From Histoplasma ohiense (lineage: Eukaryota > Ascomycota > Eurotiomycetes > Onygenales > Ajellomycetaceae): a DNA stretch of 64,000 bases. The translations under genes were made by a program, and so were the position numbers. Location of the stretch: contig JAEVHH010000006.1 of the NCBI GenBank assembly GCA_017607445.1, positions 2,356,001 through 2,420,000 of the forward strand, given 5' to 3'. The notes under the pieces are model-generated. The model ran no database searches, was not told where the DNA came from, and was given only the letters and a program-made list of their open reading frames with translations. This document shows, piece after piece, positions 24,652 to 36,624 of the stretch (its first letter is position 1; every line of letters begins with the position of its first letter).

Positions 24652-27600
24652 TTAATAAAATACCTTCTCCTGCCATATGGGAGGCTGACTCTTCACCTCA
24701 TCCCACTTTACCTTATTTCTCTCGTCCAAATGAGCCTCCTCATCCGTCATCGGCGTCACACGGCTCGTCAACTCCACTTCGCGACGGCTAATCCCTCCCG
24801 CATCGCGCGGTACCCACAGCAGCGGCGTCGGACTCCACACTGAGGGCGGGTAATATGCATTGTCCGCCACTTCGTCTGAGTACTCGATTGGCGTGCCCTG
24901 CCGGATCCGTTTACGTAGCGTGGAGTAATCGATGTAGATATGTGGCTGTACTATGGAGTGAATGAAGTAGGAGAATTTGCGCAGAATTGTTTGGAGAGCA
25001 CTGGGTTTTCGATGTGGGAAGGCCGGAATTTCGGTCGACGTGCCTGCTCGCGTGATTTCAGCTAGTGTTATCGTTGTCTGGGTTGCGCGCTTGAGTTTGG
25101 AGGAGGTGGAGATTGGGCTGGGAATTTCGTTGCTGCCGCTTGCTGGGCTGATGGGTGATTTCTCGCTTGTTGCATCGTCTTGGTAGCTGCTTGCGCTGTC
25201 GTCCTGCTCACCCATGTCTTTGTTGCTGTCGTCATCATCACCATCGCCCAGCCTTTCAGCTTGTTCGAGCGTCCGGGGAAGTGCAGACAGGAGTGGGCGC
25301 AGTGCGTCGTTCAAGGATATATGCGCTAGAATCATCAATATGATGAAGAGGACCATCATGATCACCGGTCCTATGGCACCCTTAATGGCGAATAAGCCAA
25401 TCATACAGACGGAGGAGAGGTATACGCCTGTCAACACTTGTTGCAGTGCACGCGGGTAGATAAGGCCCTTGGTGTCAACATCAGAGTCGTAGACGAAAAG
25501 TAAATTGTAGCGGTAGGCTTGGTAGACTAGGTACAAGCCGAATGAGGAGAACCCGAGAATAAGAGGTGCGATGCAAGAGTAGGTAATTGCTATAATTGGT
25601 TAGATATTGTATAGACGCCCGGGTTCAGTGATAATAACGAGGTTGATCGGTCAAAAACTTGGATGCACTTACCTATCACGACCATATTTGTGAAAACTGG
25701 GAAAACCGTAGCCCAACGCAATCCGTTCATTGATGTCCATCGTTCATACAGTTTGCGCGGTGTGGTGTCAAAAAATGCAACGAATATTTTGAAAATCAAG
25801 AATCCCACCACTTGCACCACAGCACCAGCACTCAAGACTAGACCCTGAAGAAGGAAATATGAAATATAGAAGTTTGAAGCTTTTGGAAGATTCTTTGCGA
25901 GTAAATCTTTCACCGACATGGGATCCTTGATAATTTGGCTTGTTGCGGCTGAGGCTGCGGAGGTTAGCGTCGTTACAAGAAATACCTGCACGACCTGGAA
26001 ACAAAAGTGGGCGTTCTGCGTAAACAATTCGACGTGGACGGTGGTTGGAAGTCCTGTTTGTCGTGCCAGAACTGCAGGCAAATAAGCGTTAGCCTTCATC
26101 CTCTATCGGGTTGGAGGTTGAACAATAAACTTACATCTGAGCAAAACGGGTACCAGTGACATAAGCAAAGCAAGTCCTACGGCGGGGAGCAACCCACTGA
26201 TAACTCCCTGAATCACTTGGGGGAGTTTATTGATAAAGCTAAGGAATGGGAGGAGATTGCTCAGATATGCCACATTCGATATCATTCCGACAAAGGCGGA
26301 AGGAATCGACCAGAATATTATCAGGGCAGTAATAGCCGCTTGGGCCAGGAATTTCCGCACAATTCTGGACCACCAGCTATATTGCAAGGCAGGCCAGATA
26401 ATTTGTTGAGGCGTAATTCCGATATAACGGGGTGTCATTTGGAATGGCTGGTGGTGGGACAGCATTTGATATGCAGTCTGCGCAGCTGCTTGCGAATCGA
26501 ATTCGATAAAGACAGCAGGAATTGGCTTTGCACCCCCATCTCGATGTTTCTTCTGTAGTTTCTCGACTTCCGGAAGCACTTTCTCAAGCTCGGACCGCAA
26601 CCATTCAATGGAATCCACCTTTTTGCCTGTGAAATAGCGAAGGCGATGTGTGGGTCGTTTCACTTTCTTTGCCCAAGGGACGGAATCAAAATCGCAGCCT
26701 GTGGTCTTGGGGCGGACTCCGTCATCAGTTGCACATTCTTCATCATTCTTCTGCCTTTTCATCGCTTTAGATCTTGCCAGGTTTGCAGATTTGATTAGAT
26801 CTGTCTCTAGGCGCTCAAGCCGCAACGCCAATTTGTCCCTCCTCTGCACCAGCTCGTCCAGCTTTTTGCAGTCTGTGGTAATCCAGATCCGCCGGATAGA
26901 CTTTCCAAAAACCTTCGTCATCTTAGACCCAGTGAGAAGGGCCTTAGGGACCGCCATGAATAAGACAGTCCTCGACGAAATACGGCTGGCATATAGAGGC
27001 GAGAGAAAGTATGCTTGTCGAAGCGTAGCATAGAACATGCCTTCTCGGGTTACCATGTAAAATACGAAACCTGCGATAACTTGCTTAGCCCCATATGTCA
27101 AAATTTTTCTTTTTGGGACAAGGAGGCTCACTAAAGAACATCCAGGCGACGAGGACATGAGCATAATATCGATTGGGATCTGTCACATTGCTGAAACTCA
27201 GTGCGTCAAGCTGAGTATTACCGGCACCCCCCGTGGCATGGATAGGGAATAAAATCGGCCAAACCACAAGACATCCCACAAAACATGTTACCGACATAAG
27301 CCGGAGGAACCGCAGGAAGAAGTATCCATCCAGAGAAGAATGCTGAAGCACATAGGTGTCGGATAGGTTAAAGAAGGCACCGATCCAATTAATCCAACCC
27401 GAAGGTAGTTCCGGGCTCCGTTCACTGATGGTAGGTAGGTTATGAGGCTGGCCTTTGAATAAAAATTTGTAGTAGCTTGAAAGAGGTAAGGATACTTACT
27501 GTTCATGTATATTTCCCAGGTAAGATCTGGGAGCGTAGAACCGCTGTTGACTTCGTCGGCAGATAATAAAAACCAGAGTCCAAAGGGTAAAGAGAATAAA

Positions 27601-27824
27601 CGCAGGAACAAAAGTTGTCAGCAGGGCCGTCGCAGAAGTAGAGACATCCACGCCGAGTGAGTTAAGTGTTGAGTCTACAGTTGACTGGTTGTCCCCGCGA
27701 GAGGACCCTATGTTTGGATCATTGTTTGGATTCTGAAGGCAGTTATCAGCTTCTGCAAAATGTCCAGCACCCTTAATCGTCGTCTCTCTAAACGGAAAAT
27801 AAAACTGACCAGAAAGTCTGCCAT
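24652..27824 (-). CDS. CSC1/OSCA/TMEM63-family (RSN1/DUF221) channel protein
   Basis: Six exons: 27824-27810, 27732-27500, 27424-27132, 27070-26135, 26071-25673 and 25589-24652, giving 937 aa. The first coding exon is only 15 nt (MADFL). It is forced by a 77-nt intron that would otherwise shift the frame. Order of parts: an N-terminal RSN1-type membrane region (TTFVPAFILFTLWTLVFIICRR), a cytosolic PHM7-like domain with an RNP-like fold (RIWITTDCKKLDELV), then the 7-TM DUF221 channel core (for example ALIIFWSIPSAFVG, ASNFYISYFLLQGL). The C-terminus is a long acidic, Ser-rich cytosolic tail. Family members are mechanosensitive or osmosensitive cation channels or lipid scramblases at the plasma membrane or vacuole. 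Which applies here is unknown. Confidence 0.92.
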
Positions 27825-29866
27825 TGTGCCCGCGCCTTGTGAGGAAGCTTCAGGAAGTCCAAGAATGGTCTCACCACTTGATGGGAGGAATGGTTATACC
27901 GTGGAAATATAACCACATTCCCACTATAACAATGGGCTGAATTAAGCCCTTAATCTGAAACAATAAGTGGCTTTTTCGATACTGGGATCAAGGAGGGAGC
28001 TCTTGGACAATATGAACAGATTTTCCTCTGAGAAAACATTCAGGGTCTGTCTGGCAGGCCGTTGAAAAACCAGCCCTTTGGCCTCCCTTCGAAAGAGGCG
28101 GGCACTTTCGGTCCTCCGCCTCTGCATGGATAATCCAGTGGGGCGCCCGAAGGGACGAATAAGAATATGAGCAGTCATATTTTTCATAATTTTGGGCTTT
28201 TGCTTTTGCTTTCATCGACAAAGCTTAATTGCCTGGAGGCCCAAGCCTGTGTTGCGGGATTCGCAGACTTCCAACGATGACTCGTATGACAGGAACGACG
28301 AGAAATAATTCCATCCGCAAATCAGCATCGAACCACGGCTGCATCTGGGAAATCATTTCCCTGTGGGCGGCGTGGGCTTGATGGTGGAGAGTTAAGATGG
28401 GATCGATTGCAGTTGATTGGGAGGTTGGTCCACCATGGTTATCGCCAATCCTGCACTATTGGACATCTGGAGCTCCCTCCGAGCTACTCAGCGCACATCC
28501 AATCAATGCCAGACGGAGGAATCGACGAACCATCGGCCGAATTCAGGACGGAGAATTTTCGCTGCTATCACTCAATGCACTGACTTTACGGAGTAGATCA
28601 GATTGGCATCCTGACGTTAATCAAAACGGGTCTCTGCGCTATCAAGGCGCCAGAAGGGATTTCTTCCCGAAATATCTTTCAACCTTCTCACCACCGTGAC
28701 GCAACAGAGGGTTAATTTACGCGGCTTCTCATATGCGACTACCAACTTGTAGTACCACGTTTTAAGTTTTATCCTCCTATGCAGGATGTATTTGCAACAT
28801 TCGCAAAACATCTGTGCTGTTGCAGGCAAAAGGTGCCCAACAGAACTTTAAGGAAGTAAACAACAAAGTAGCCGCTGGAAAATGGATGACGTCCCGTAGC
28901 TAACGTTATCTTCAATCCAATAATAAGTTCGTGAGTGGCAGGAAGCCAGCTGTCATATGGCCTTCGTTGCGTCCGCTTGCCAGGACTAACTTGAGGTTTT
29001 TACGAAAAATAGTGTCGTTTTAGCTGCGAGCCGGCGCACGATAGGAACAAGCCTAGGGATTTGGGTCCCAGGAACACGGTGAAGGCTGGCTGAAAGCTTC
29101 GTTCGACTACTTAACTTAATGCGTGGAGCATGTCAAAAGTTGTTGATCTCAAGAGGAGGATCTACCAAAAAAAATTCTCATCGCGACCACCAAGGGCGCA
29201 TATCATGAATGATCAACGAGGTATTTGATCTTCACCCGGAAGGTTTCGACTGGGTATCTTCTCCCAGCATGTCACATATTCTTCCTATCTTCCTCCTTTT
29301 CGTCTCTCATTCTTCGTACTTCCCCTGTCAGAGTATCGCATGGAATACAAGACGAAGTTTTGATCGAGAAGCGCTGGCACGTCTCGCAGAGAGTTAGTCT
29401 CGAAAGGAAATTGTATCCCTAAAATTGCGCCTTCGGAATCTGTGGAAGTTCGGCTGGTGACCTTTCGTTTATTTTCTACATAATACTCTGGACACTTTGA
29501 GTTGCTTTCAACTGTGAGCTTTCATGGGTTGTGCATAAGGTTTTGACGTGGCGAAACGGCGACTGAGGAAAAATGATCTTCCTCATTCTGCATGCGTCCA
29601 TCCGTAATTGAACAATCCCATTCTTCAGAGGAGAAGGATGCTCAAATCCCACCCATTCTGTCGGGGGTTGATCATGTCGCCTGCTTTTGGATTGGCACAT
29701 ACTTGATTCTCCCGTGGCTTTCAATGAGCAATTCAAATGCCCATTCGAAAGGTACGGCCCAATCCACCCATTGACGTCTGCCATCCCAACCCCACTCAAG
29801 CATTGCGGATCTTCTGTATGACCTAATGCGCGCCGATCGAGGCATGAGGAATCAGTCGCCCGGGCG

Positions 29867-30110
29867 GTTGTTGTTGTTGTTGTTCATAGTGTTGAACATT
29901 GCTCCACCCTGCAGTGGCAGTTGCCAATAGGAATGAGATAAGAAAGGGTACCCTCAATATTCATCAAAATGTGATAATACCCTTTTTGAAGAGAGGGGAA
30001 TTTGAATCCACTATCTCTTGGTCTCAGCAGTGGCGGCCCAACACCAGGCGCCTACTTGAGAAAGCATTCCATGAACAGTGCTTACCACTACGCCATCCAA
30101 CCCCCCCCTT
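29867..30110 (-). repeat. Putative tRNA-derived SINE or tRNA relic
   Basis: On the minus strand a Pol III A-box match TGGCGTAGTGGT (30084-30095) is followed about 75 nt later by a B-box-like GGATTCAAATTCC (29997-30009). The unit then continues to an (AAC)5-6 tail at 29884-29867. Head with A and B boxes, body, then a simple-repeat tail is the classic layout of a tRNA-derived SINE. The spacing is too long for an ordinary intron-less tRNA, and the acceptor arm does not pair well. I see no clear target-site duplication. Confidence 0.4.
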
Positions 30111-30609
30111 GGGACTATATCTACCCCTGGCTGGATAATGCACACTCTCACCATGTTATTGTCTATGTCACCAGCACCGGAGGCCGTACGGTGATGAGCA
30201 TCGTTTGACGATGAACCGAAATCCCAAGTCCGTTCCAGCGTGTCAATTGAAACGAAGAAGAATGCCGATCCATGCTCCCTCTCTCTCTTCTCTCCTGGTT
30301 GTCCACTGCCGTTTCGTTGTCTTGGGACAACAAAGCTCAAAAGGTTATCTTCAAAGAGCGCAACGTGAACCGCTGTAATGAAAAAGAAAAGAAAAGAAAA
30401 AATGATGCTCGCTCTTTAAACAGCTCCTGTATGCCATTCCTTCGAATAATGCACAGCGCTGGCTTTGTGGCAGACAAGCTGGGCACGCCTATTCTCACCA
30501 CACTTGCAAGTAGCCAAGAGCGAACATCCTGGTGAGCAAATCTGGAAGTGCCAGCGTGGGGAAATTCCCAATCCATCTGCCTCACCTAATAAACAGTCTG
30601 GTGAAAATC

Positions 30610-30626
30610 ATATGTACTGTACAGTA
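30610..30626. repeat. 17-bp palindrome-containing motif, copy 1
   Basis: The 17-mer ATATGTACTGTACAGTA occurs here and again, identical, at 44315-44331. It includes the perfect 12-bp palindrome TACTGTACAGTA. Both copies are intergenic. Confidence 0.6.
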
Positions 30627-31429
30627 CAATTTCACGAGGAGCCTGTGGATTTTTATCTCCGTTTTCGGAGACGGATAAGCCTGAAACCACTCTTATCACA
30701 CGGGATACATAGCTGACAGGAGCCGAAAGTTGTTAGGGAAGCCCTTTTCTGGGGTTACCCATACTATCTGTCCTTCGGGTTAAGTGTCCACTATCACTAG
30801 ATCCACGTTTGTCCGGAGGCTGCAAGAAACGACGCCTAGCGCCGGCCAAGAGCGTGGAAGCTTGCTGTGCGGAAGGTTTGCACTTGAAACAAGCATGGAT
30901 GTTTTTAACTAACTTACTAACTAGTGTTAAGTCAGTTAACTACTCGTAAAGATAGTTTACTAGTATCTTTACTTCTTACTTCTTACCCTCTGCACGGAGC
31001 TGATACTTCATGTTCTTTGGCGATAAACTGAAGTCTCACTCTACTTTCATCCTCAGGTTCTTTGATTTTCTTTACTTCTTGAAAATCCAGATTCACTCTT
31101 TTATGTGGTAGATACCACATCATAACCACTGTGAATATAATTCTCTATTGCTCTGTCTCTGCTGTTCCTCACTTATTCATCATTGCTGATAGCTAACCTG
31201 CAGCATGAAGTACAACTCAAGGGCTTTGTGATATTGAAGGACAACATAGATAGGATGGTACAGTTGACAGCCAGGCAGACGACAGAAAAGAAAGAACCCG
31301 AAGCCACAGAGATGAAATTCCGGCAGAACAATTTCCAATGAAAGAAGAGCACAAACGAGACTCAGTATTGGGTGATATAATTGGCGATTGCCGATTTCGT
31401 TTGATGCCTGATAGACCCCTTCTCCCGAA

Positions 31430-31657
31430 TTAATCAATGATTTCTGCTCCAGTCTTGTAAACGACCGTCCAGTCCAGGTGGTCTGGGACCAGCTTGTGGC
31501 ACCTCGGGCATTCGGAGCCAGGCTTTTTGTCACTCGTCGTAGCCGGCGGCACGTCTGGGCAATGCTTGTAAAGTTCCCCCTTCTTGAATTTATCACAAAG
31601 TATGAGCTGGTTGACGAAATGTCCGCAGCCGTACACCGTGTGGGTATTTTGGCACAT
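31430..31657 (-). CDS. Small Cys/His-rich hypothetical protein
   Basis: A 75-aa single-exon frame starting MCQNTHTVYGCGHFV. It has spaced zinc-ligand-like residues: C2, C11-G-H13, C22, C35 and CPRC near residues 51-54. This resembles a common class of small fungal proteins with a YxCGH core and unknown function, probably zinc-binding. It sits alone in a gene-poor stretch. The frame is open a little upstream, but the first ATG is at 31655-31657. A 5' exon cannot be ruled out. Confidence 0.6.
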   Translation of the reverse strand: MCQNTHTVYGCGHFVNQLILCDKFKKGELYKHCPDVPPATTSDKKPGSECPRCHKLVPDHLDWTVVYKTGAEIID

Positions 31658-34391
31658 CTTTACGATTATTCTGTCCACCAGTATTGTTAATTTTCATGCA
31701 TAAAAACACAAATCACAGCTACGCACTACTATCACTAAGTAGTCCTGTGACTGATGTGTAACCAAAATGGATCTAGGAATCTTACCTAGAATAACTATGT
31801 CGAGATATGTGAAGGTATCCAACGTATCAAAATGGAGATTGATGGCTGAAGAGGCGTGATAGAAAAAGTTCTGAATGAAAGCGTCCCGGCGAAGTGAAAC
31901 GAATATTCGAAATATTTTTGATGCCTGCTCAAACGAGATATAGAAGACGGGAGTCCAATATGCGTCGCAACAATTTGTTCATATTCGAAGCTGACTGGCG
32001 CTATTTATTGAAGCAACTTGTTAACTCGGTTTCTACCCATGAGTTCTCTTCGACAAATTGTGAAACAATGCCACTGTGACCACTAAGACCTGTGCTGCTT
32101 GAAATGGGGGAGAAGATTCCGAATAAGAGAAAAGAAAAGTGCCTCCAGGCGGCGGTTTCCGCAGACACTGTTATCAGGCCCGGCTCTATACATACTACTC
32201 TTGGGAGTTGGGTATCATATAGAAACAAACAAAGAGTTGTAACAAGGCGATTGTGAGATAAAGCAGGAGGAATAAAGAGAAGCATTGTCTGTTTCAAACC
32301 CTTACTTTCTACCATCACTGAGGCGAATAGCATAGATAAATACAGAGCGCATGTCTTCCTGGTATTGAGAAGCAATGTAGGAAGCGAGCAGGAAAAGGAA
32401 TAACACCTTGTCCAGGCTGTCTGAAACGTTCTCTGTCCTTCGTCCATGAATTGAGATCAGATAACCGGAGTGACAACGACATTGAAATCCAATAAAACAA
32501 ATAGCCACAAAGCACAGGCTCAACAGCGATGATAAATATTAGGAGTTTAGGGGGGGGGGTCATTCCACCAATGTGAGAGCCCGGGCTGCTGGCTATACTG
32601 CTAATGTGTTTCATGATCAAGCGATTTCCAGTCTATAAGAGCATGCTGCATGCCCTGTGAACGCAGGAGAAGGAAACCCGCTACGTAAGGCTGATCCCTG
32701 CATAAGCGGGATGGGGGGGTGTGGATAGAAGCATCCTTCAATATCTTTAAAAATATGGATTGATTCCACTTCATGCGGAATAGAAATATAACGAGAAACT
32801 CCAAGCTATTGCGTTGGCTAGAATTTCATATTTGTATAAATGCTCTGCGATCAAGATAGATCAGAGCAAGAAGGACAGGCAGTGCTTGACACCCACCTGG
32901 CGTTAAGCAGTAGGTAATCGCTTGTGAAAAGGGTGGAGGGAGATACATATCCCGGATCAATGTCAGATGCATTTTATGGGCTTTCCCTCATTGCTAAAGA
33001 GTTGGAATGATATGGTGGATGCATCTATACTAGCACATAACTATCTAACATACTTCCTAACAGGATGTAGCATTGTCGTACTGAGGAAAGGGGTATTTCC
33101 AGCGAGTTTCCATCCCTTCGCTTAGTTGTAAGGTGTATATCCGGAAATTTAGATAAAACTGATAGATCATTCATGCAACTTTCCCCCCATTCTTTTTCGT
33201 CCTTTCTTTATTCTTGTCCTTCTTTTGCCCCCGAGCCCCCTTCCTGGAGAACAGGAAGAATGTAAATGAAATACAGAAGCAAAAATATTGAAGAAACGCT
33301 GTTACACGATGTATGGTATCCGACAAGGTTGATGCACGGAAAACATGAATAAAAAGAAAGTGAAAGTGAAACACGGCTAGAAGCATTAGCCATCCAAAGT
33401 GTTAAAGGAAAAAATGAAACGATATCTCTTTTTTTTTTTTTTTTTCTGACTCGAAGAATTCCTTTGTTATTCTATGGTAGTTACGGAAGTCAGTCGACGA
33501 ATTTAGACTATCAAAATATAATTAATCGCCTGGCTAAAAAGGGAGTTACAGTGAAGCCAATGGCACAAATAAGGAATCGACGTGCGAATATCTCGGGAAT
33601 ATCGTGAGGAGCAGCAGCAGAAGGAAAAAAGAGAAGCAAGAAAACTCAATATTGGAAATCTCCGACGGGAGAACATAGTGCAGCCAAAAGAACGAAAAGA
33701 GAAAAAGACAAAATTTGGATCGAAGCATAAGATAATCGCCAATATATATCAAGGCGCGCGGAATAAGTAACATGTGAATTAACAGATTCATATCAATTTG
33801 GCACGCAAAAACATACACAAGGGAGGATCCCACCAACCAACTCCACCCGCTGGAGTAAAATATGGAAAATAAATGATAATAATGTTTTAAAGATAAAAGG
33901 AAAATGTAAATGGAGAGAGGGAAGCATGCATGAAAATAGCTGGATTGGTCACCCTGGGCTTTGGGAATTGGGAAATAATCAGTGGTTCGAATGATAATAT
34001 GATGGGAGGGAGATGGCCTGTTCTGAGATTTGCATTTTCCTTCTGTGGGGTTTCAGGTTCGGCGGGTGACGGCAAGCAAAAATATGGCATGATAGATGTT
34101 TAATGCTAGAATGGAGAAGCGAAGCAAACAAAGGGGAAAAAAATGAAAGACGATGAAAGGATATTAGATCTTCCAGGCATTATAGCACAATTTGCAATCC
34201 GATGGAGGATTACAAAAGAAAAACGAAACAAGAATACGTGGTGTAAATATCCCCCCCTTGTCCGTCATTTAAACGCCGGATCAAGATGACGATTGCGATG
34301 ATGGATTACCGATAAAAGAAAAAGGGAATTTCTTCTTCTGGTTCGTGGGGCTACGTTAGTTTTCGAATAATTTCTTCTCTATATTCTGTCC
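31658..34391. other. Gene-poor interval
   Basis: About 2.7 kb with no supported gene. Low-complexity features include a G9 run near 32550, a T-run at about 33430-33445 and purine-rich stretches at 33600-33720. The open frames are compositionally biased (Phe/Leu/Ser on one strand, Lys/Arg on the other) and not convincing. Confidence 0.5.
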
Positions 34392-35541
34392 TCACTCGTC
34401 AAGGTTGTAGAGGTTGTGGTTGAGGATCTTGGTCATTGTGAACATGTGTATTCGGTCCTGTTTAAAGACGGCTCGCATGAGATCGTCGCATCGGATTTGC
34501 CGGCGATCAGCGGGATCTTGGAGGTTGTTTTCGCGGATATATTGCCACACTTTCTTCACGGCTTGGGGTCGGGAAAGCTGGAGGGATATTGGGACGATTG
34601 AATTAACATAAGTGGTTGAAGGAACGATTTGGAAGAGAAAAATACTCACGGTTACTTCCCCGCCTAGGAGGACAGAGAGGGGAGCAGATAGCGCAAGGGG
34701 TTTCTTAGAAACAAAAGTCAATATCAGCTCTAATAGCAGTTTGGAAGATCGCCTTCAACTCACATGGAAACCACCCGTTCTCGTTACTTCCTTTTTGGAT
34801 TCCGAGTCCTGCGCATCTAGATCTGAATCATCCTCCGCTTTCACTTTCTTTGATGTCTTTGATTTCGTAGCCGGCTTCTTTTTCTTGAGAGGCGCAATTT
34901 TCCTCGAATTAGCGCCCCTGGTAGGGCGCGCGCGCAGGTTCTCCTCTGCTTGCAATTTGGCCGCAAAGATCGCGTCGGCATCTACCAGGTTTGACCTTCT
35001 CTTCTTCTTGGGTGGGGATTTATCGCCGGAATCTGAGACGCTTTCCGGCTCCGGCGTGCGTTTTTGCGGGGAGGTCGACAGGGCGGGGGAGATGGGCTCG
35101 ATTGTGGGAATGTCGGGCTGTCCATTCGACGAATGGCCATTGACCGCCGGAGTTGATTCTGCCTGCTTCTCACTTTGTTCCGCAAAGATATCGAAGCGCT
35201 GCATGATTAGGACTTTGATCGCCGCCTGTGTCCACAATGCATTAGCAACAAAATAGCCCCGCAAGAATGTGGGTAAAAAATCGAGCTTAGTCGAGGAATG
35301 ATAGCCAACCTTTTGAGGGGTGATATCGTAGTCCACGGCATCTTGCAATCCTCTCCGTATGCGCTTTTCCGAGATAGTGTTCAGGTCACTGGTTGCTAGG
35401 ATGGAATCGATGATTTTGATATATGACGCTTGAACGTTGTCGGACACTGCAATGATGGGAAAATGTCAGGTTTGATGTCATAAAATCATGTCCTTATTCC
35501 ATTGACCCAGTAAAGACAAATCGGGAGCTCTCACATTCCAT
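34392..35541 (-). CDS. DEK_C plus SWIB/MDM2 domain protein (Tri1/Uaf30-like)
   Basis: Five exons: 35541-35535, 35446-35310, 35225-34764, 34703-34650 and 34577-34392, giving 281 aa. The N-terminus is a DEK C-terminal-type helical domain (IIDSILATSDLNTISEKRIR). The middle is Lys/Ser/Pro-rich with basic clusters (PPKKKRRS, PLKKKKPATKSK), likely nuclear signals. The C-terminal SWIB domain runs from KPLALSAPLSVLLGG to LSRPQAVKKVWQYIRENNLQDP and DRIHMFTMTKILNHNL. Yeast relatives are Uaf30 (Pol I upstream activating factor) and its paralogue Tri1. The proposed first exon is only 7 nt (ATG GAA T before GTGAGA), giving MELSDNV. It is the least certain part; everything from 35446 down is solid. Confidence 0.85.
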
Positions 35542-36624
35542 GTTTCTGGAAAACCCCTGATACGTTGTACCTTCCCAGCCCGTTGAAGCGTAGAGAAAAT
35601 GTTCGTTAGGAGAAATGACGCCGGTGCACTCGGAGCTGAAGCATGGGGTGAAACAACCTTGGAAATGTATGAGCTGGTCAGGTGCCCTGACTGGGTGTCG
35701 CAACAAAAAGCCGGCGGTGAAAGTAGCACCAGAAAGCGTTAGTGCGATTTGCTGGCGCTTGCTGGGGTTGGCGGGGTATTCGGGAGCAGAACGGTATGGA
35801 AGAAAGTTGACCAATGTGGGCGAAGGACGGGTGGCTGGCTGGCAGAATTAGGAAGAAGATGTTGGATGAATAAAAAATATAATATATGCAATAAGTGGGG
35901 AGGAGATGAGAAATAGAGGTAAATAGTGGATGAAAGAAAGAAAAGAAAGATAACCAAAGAGCAGACACCGTATGATCAGATGAAACAGAGATAGGAATTG
36001 ACAGTGAATATGAGCCCGCTTCTTAAAAAAAAAAAAAAAAATTAAAAAAAAAAAAGTGAAGCAAGCGACGAAGCAAAGGCAGCGGCAGGGCAGATAGTAC
36101 CAAGCCCTTGGTTGGCTGTGGGAGGAGGCCTAGGGCGGGTAAATAGGGCCAAACTATAAGTTAGGCCAGGCCTGGAGCATGGGGACAGAGAGCTCAAGGA
36201 AGAGGACCAGCGTGCAGGTTGATTATATCCAGGAAGCCCTGAAGTTGGGTGGATTAGCAGCGATGGAGAATGTCGCAAGCTCTGGAGATGGACGAAATAC
36301 ACCGTGACGCACCGGCGTCGCCTATGATGTCTGATGTTTGACGTTTGATGTCTTCGATGTTGCGATGTTCAAAATGTCCAGAGCTGGAGAACCCGGAGGT
36401 GGAGAAGGCTGAGTCAGCGATGTGTCAGCTGCACATGCACGTGATGGTGCCTATCTCCAACCATGCCCCATCGGGGATAGCGTCCGTTTGCACACACATC
36501 TTTTGCCCTAATCAACAAGGGGAGAAGAGCAGTCTTGATCGTTGGAAACTCGCTGTCGCTGCTCATCGCCTTGCTGCTCTCCCATTCTTCTTCTGTTTCG
36601 CCTGTCTGACTGTTTCCTGTCGCC
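35542..36624. promoter_or_regulatory. Divergent spacer before eIF3b
   Basis: About 1.1 kb between the start of the SWIB gene (-) and eIF3b (+). It contains two A-runs separated by TT at about 36024-36055. It must hold both promoters. No coding content is recognisable. Confidence 0.45.

Larger units (their letters stand above)
27825..31429. other. Long gene-poor interval
   Basis: About 3.6 kb without a recognisable protein gene. Apart from the SINE-like unit near 30 kb (separate entry) it holds a GAAAA repeat near 30376-30402, a 12-bp perfect palindrome TACTGTACAGTA at about 30615-30626, and an AT-rich segment with repeated AACTA/TTAACT motifs near 30905-30990. The open frames of 60-110 codons on both strands have no family features. 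Confidence 0.5.

Noticed and set aside
29997..30095. Intact tRNA gene
   Set aside because: A- and B-box matches exist, but spacing is long and the acceptor stem does not pair; SINE or relic fits better.
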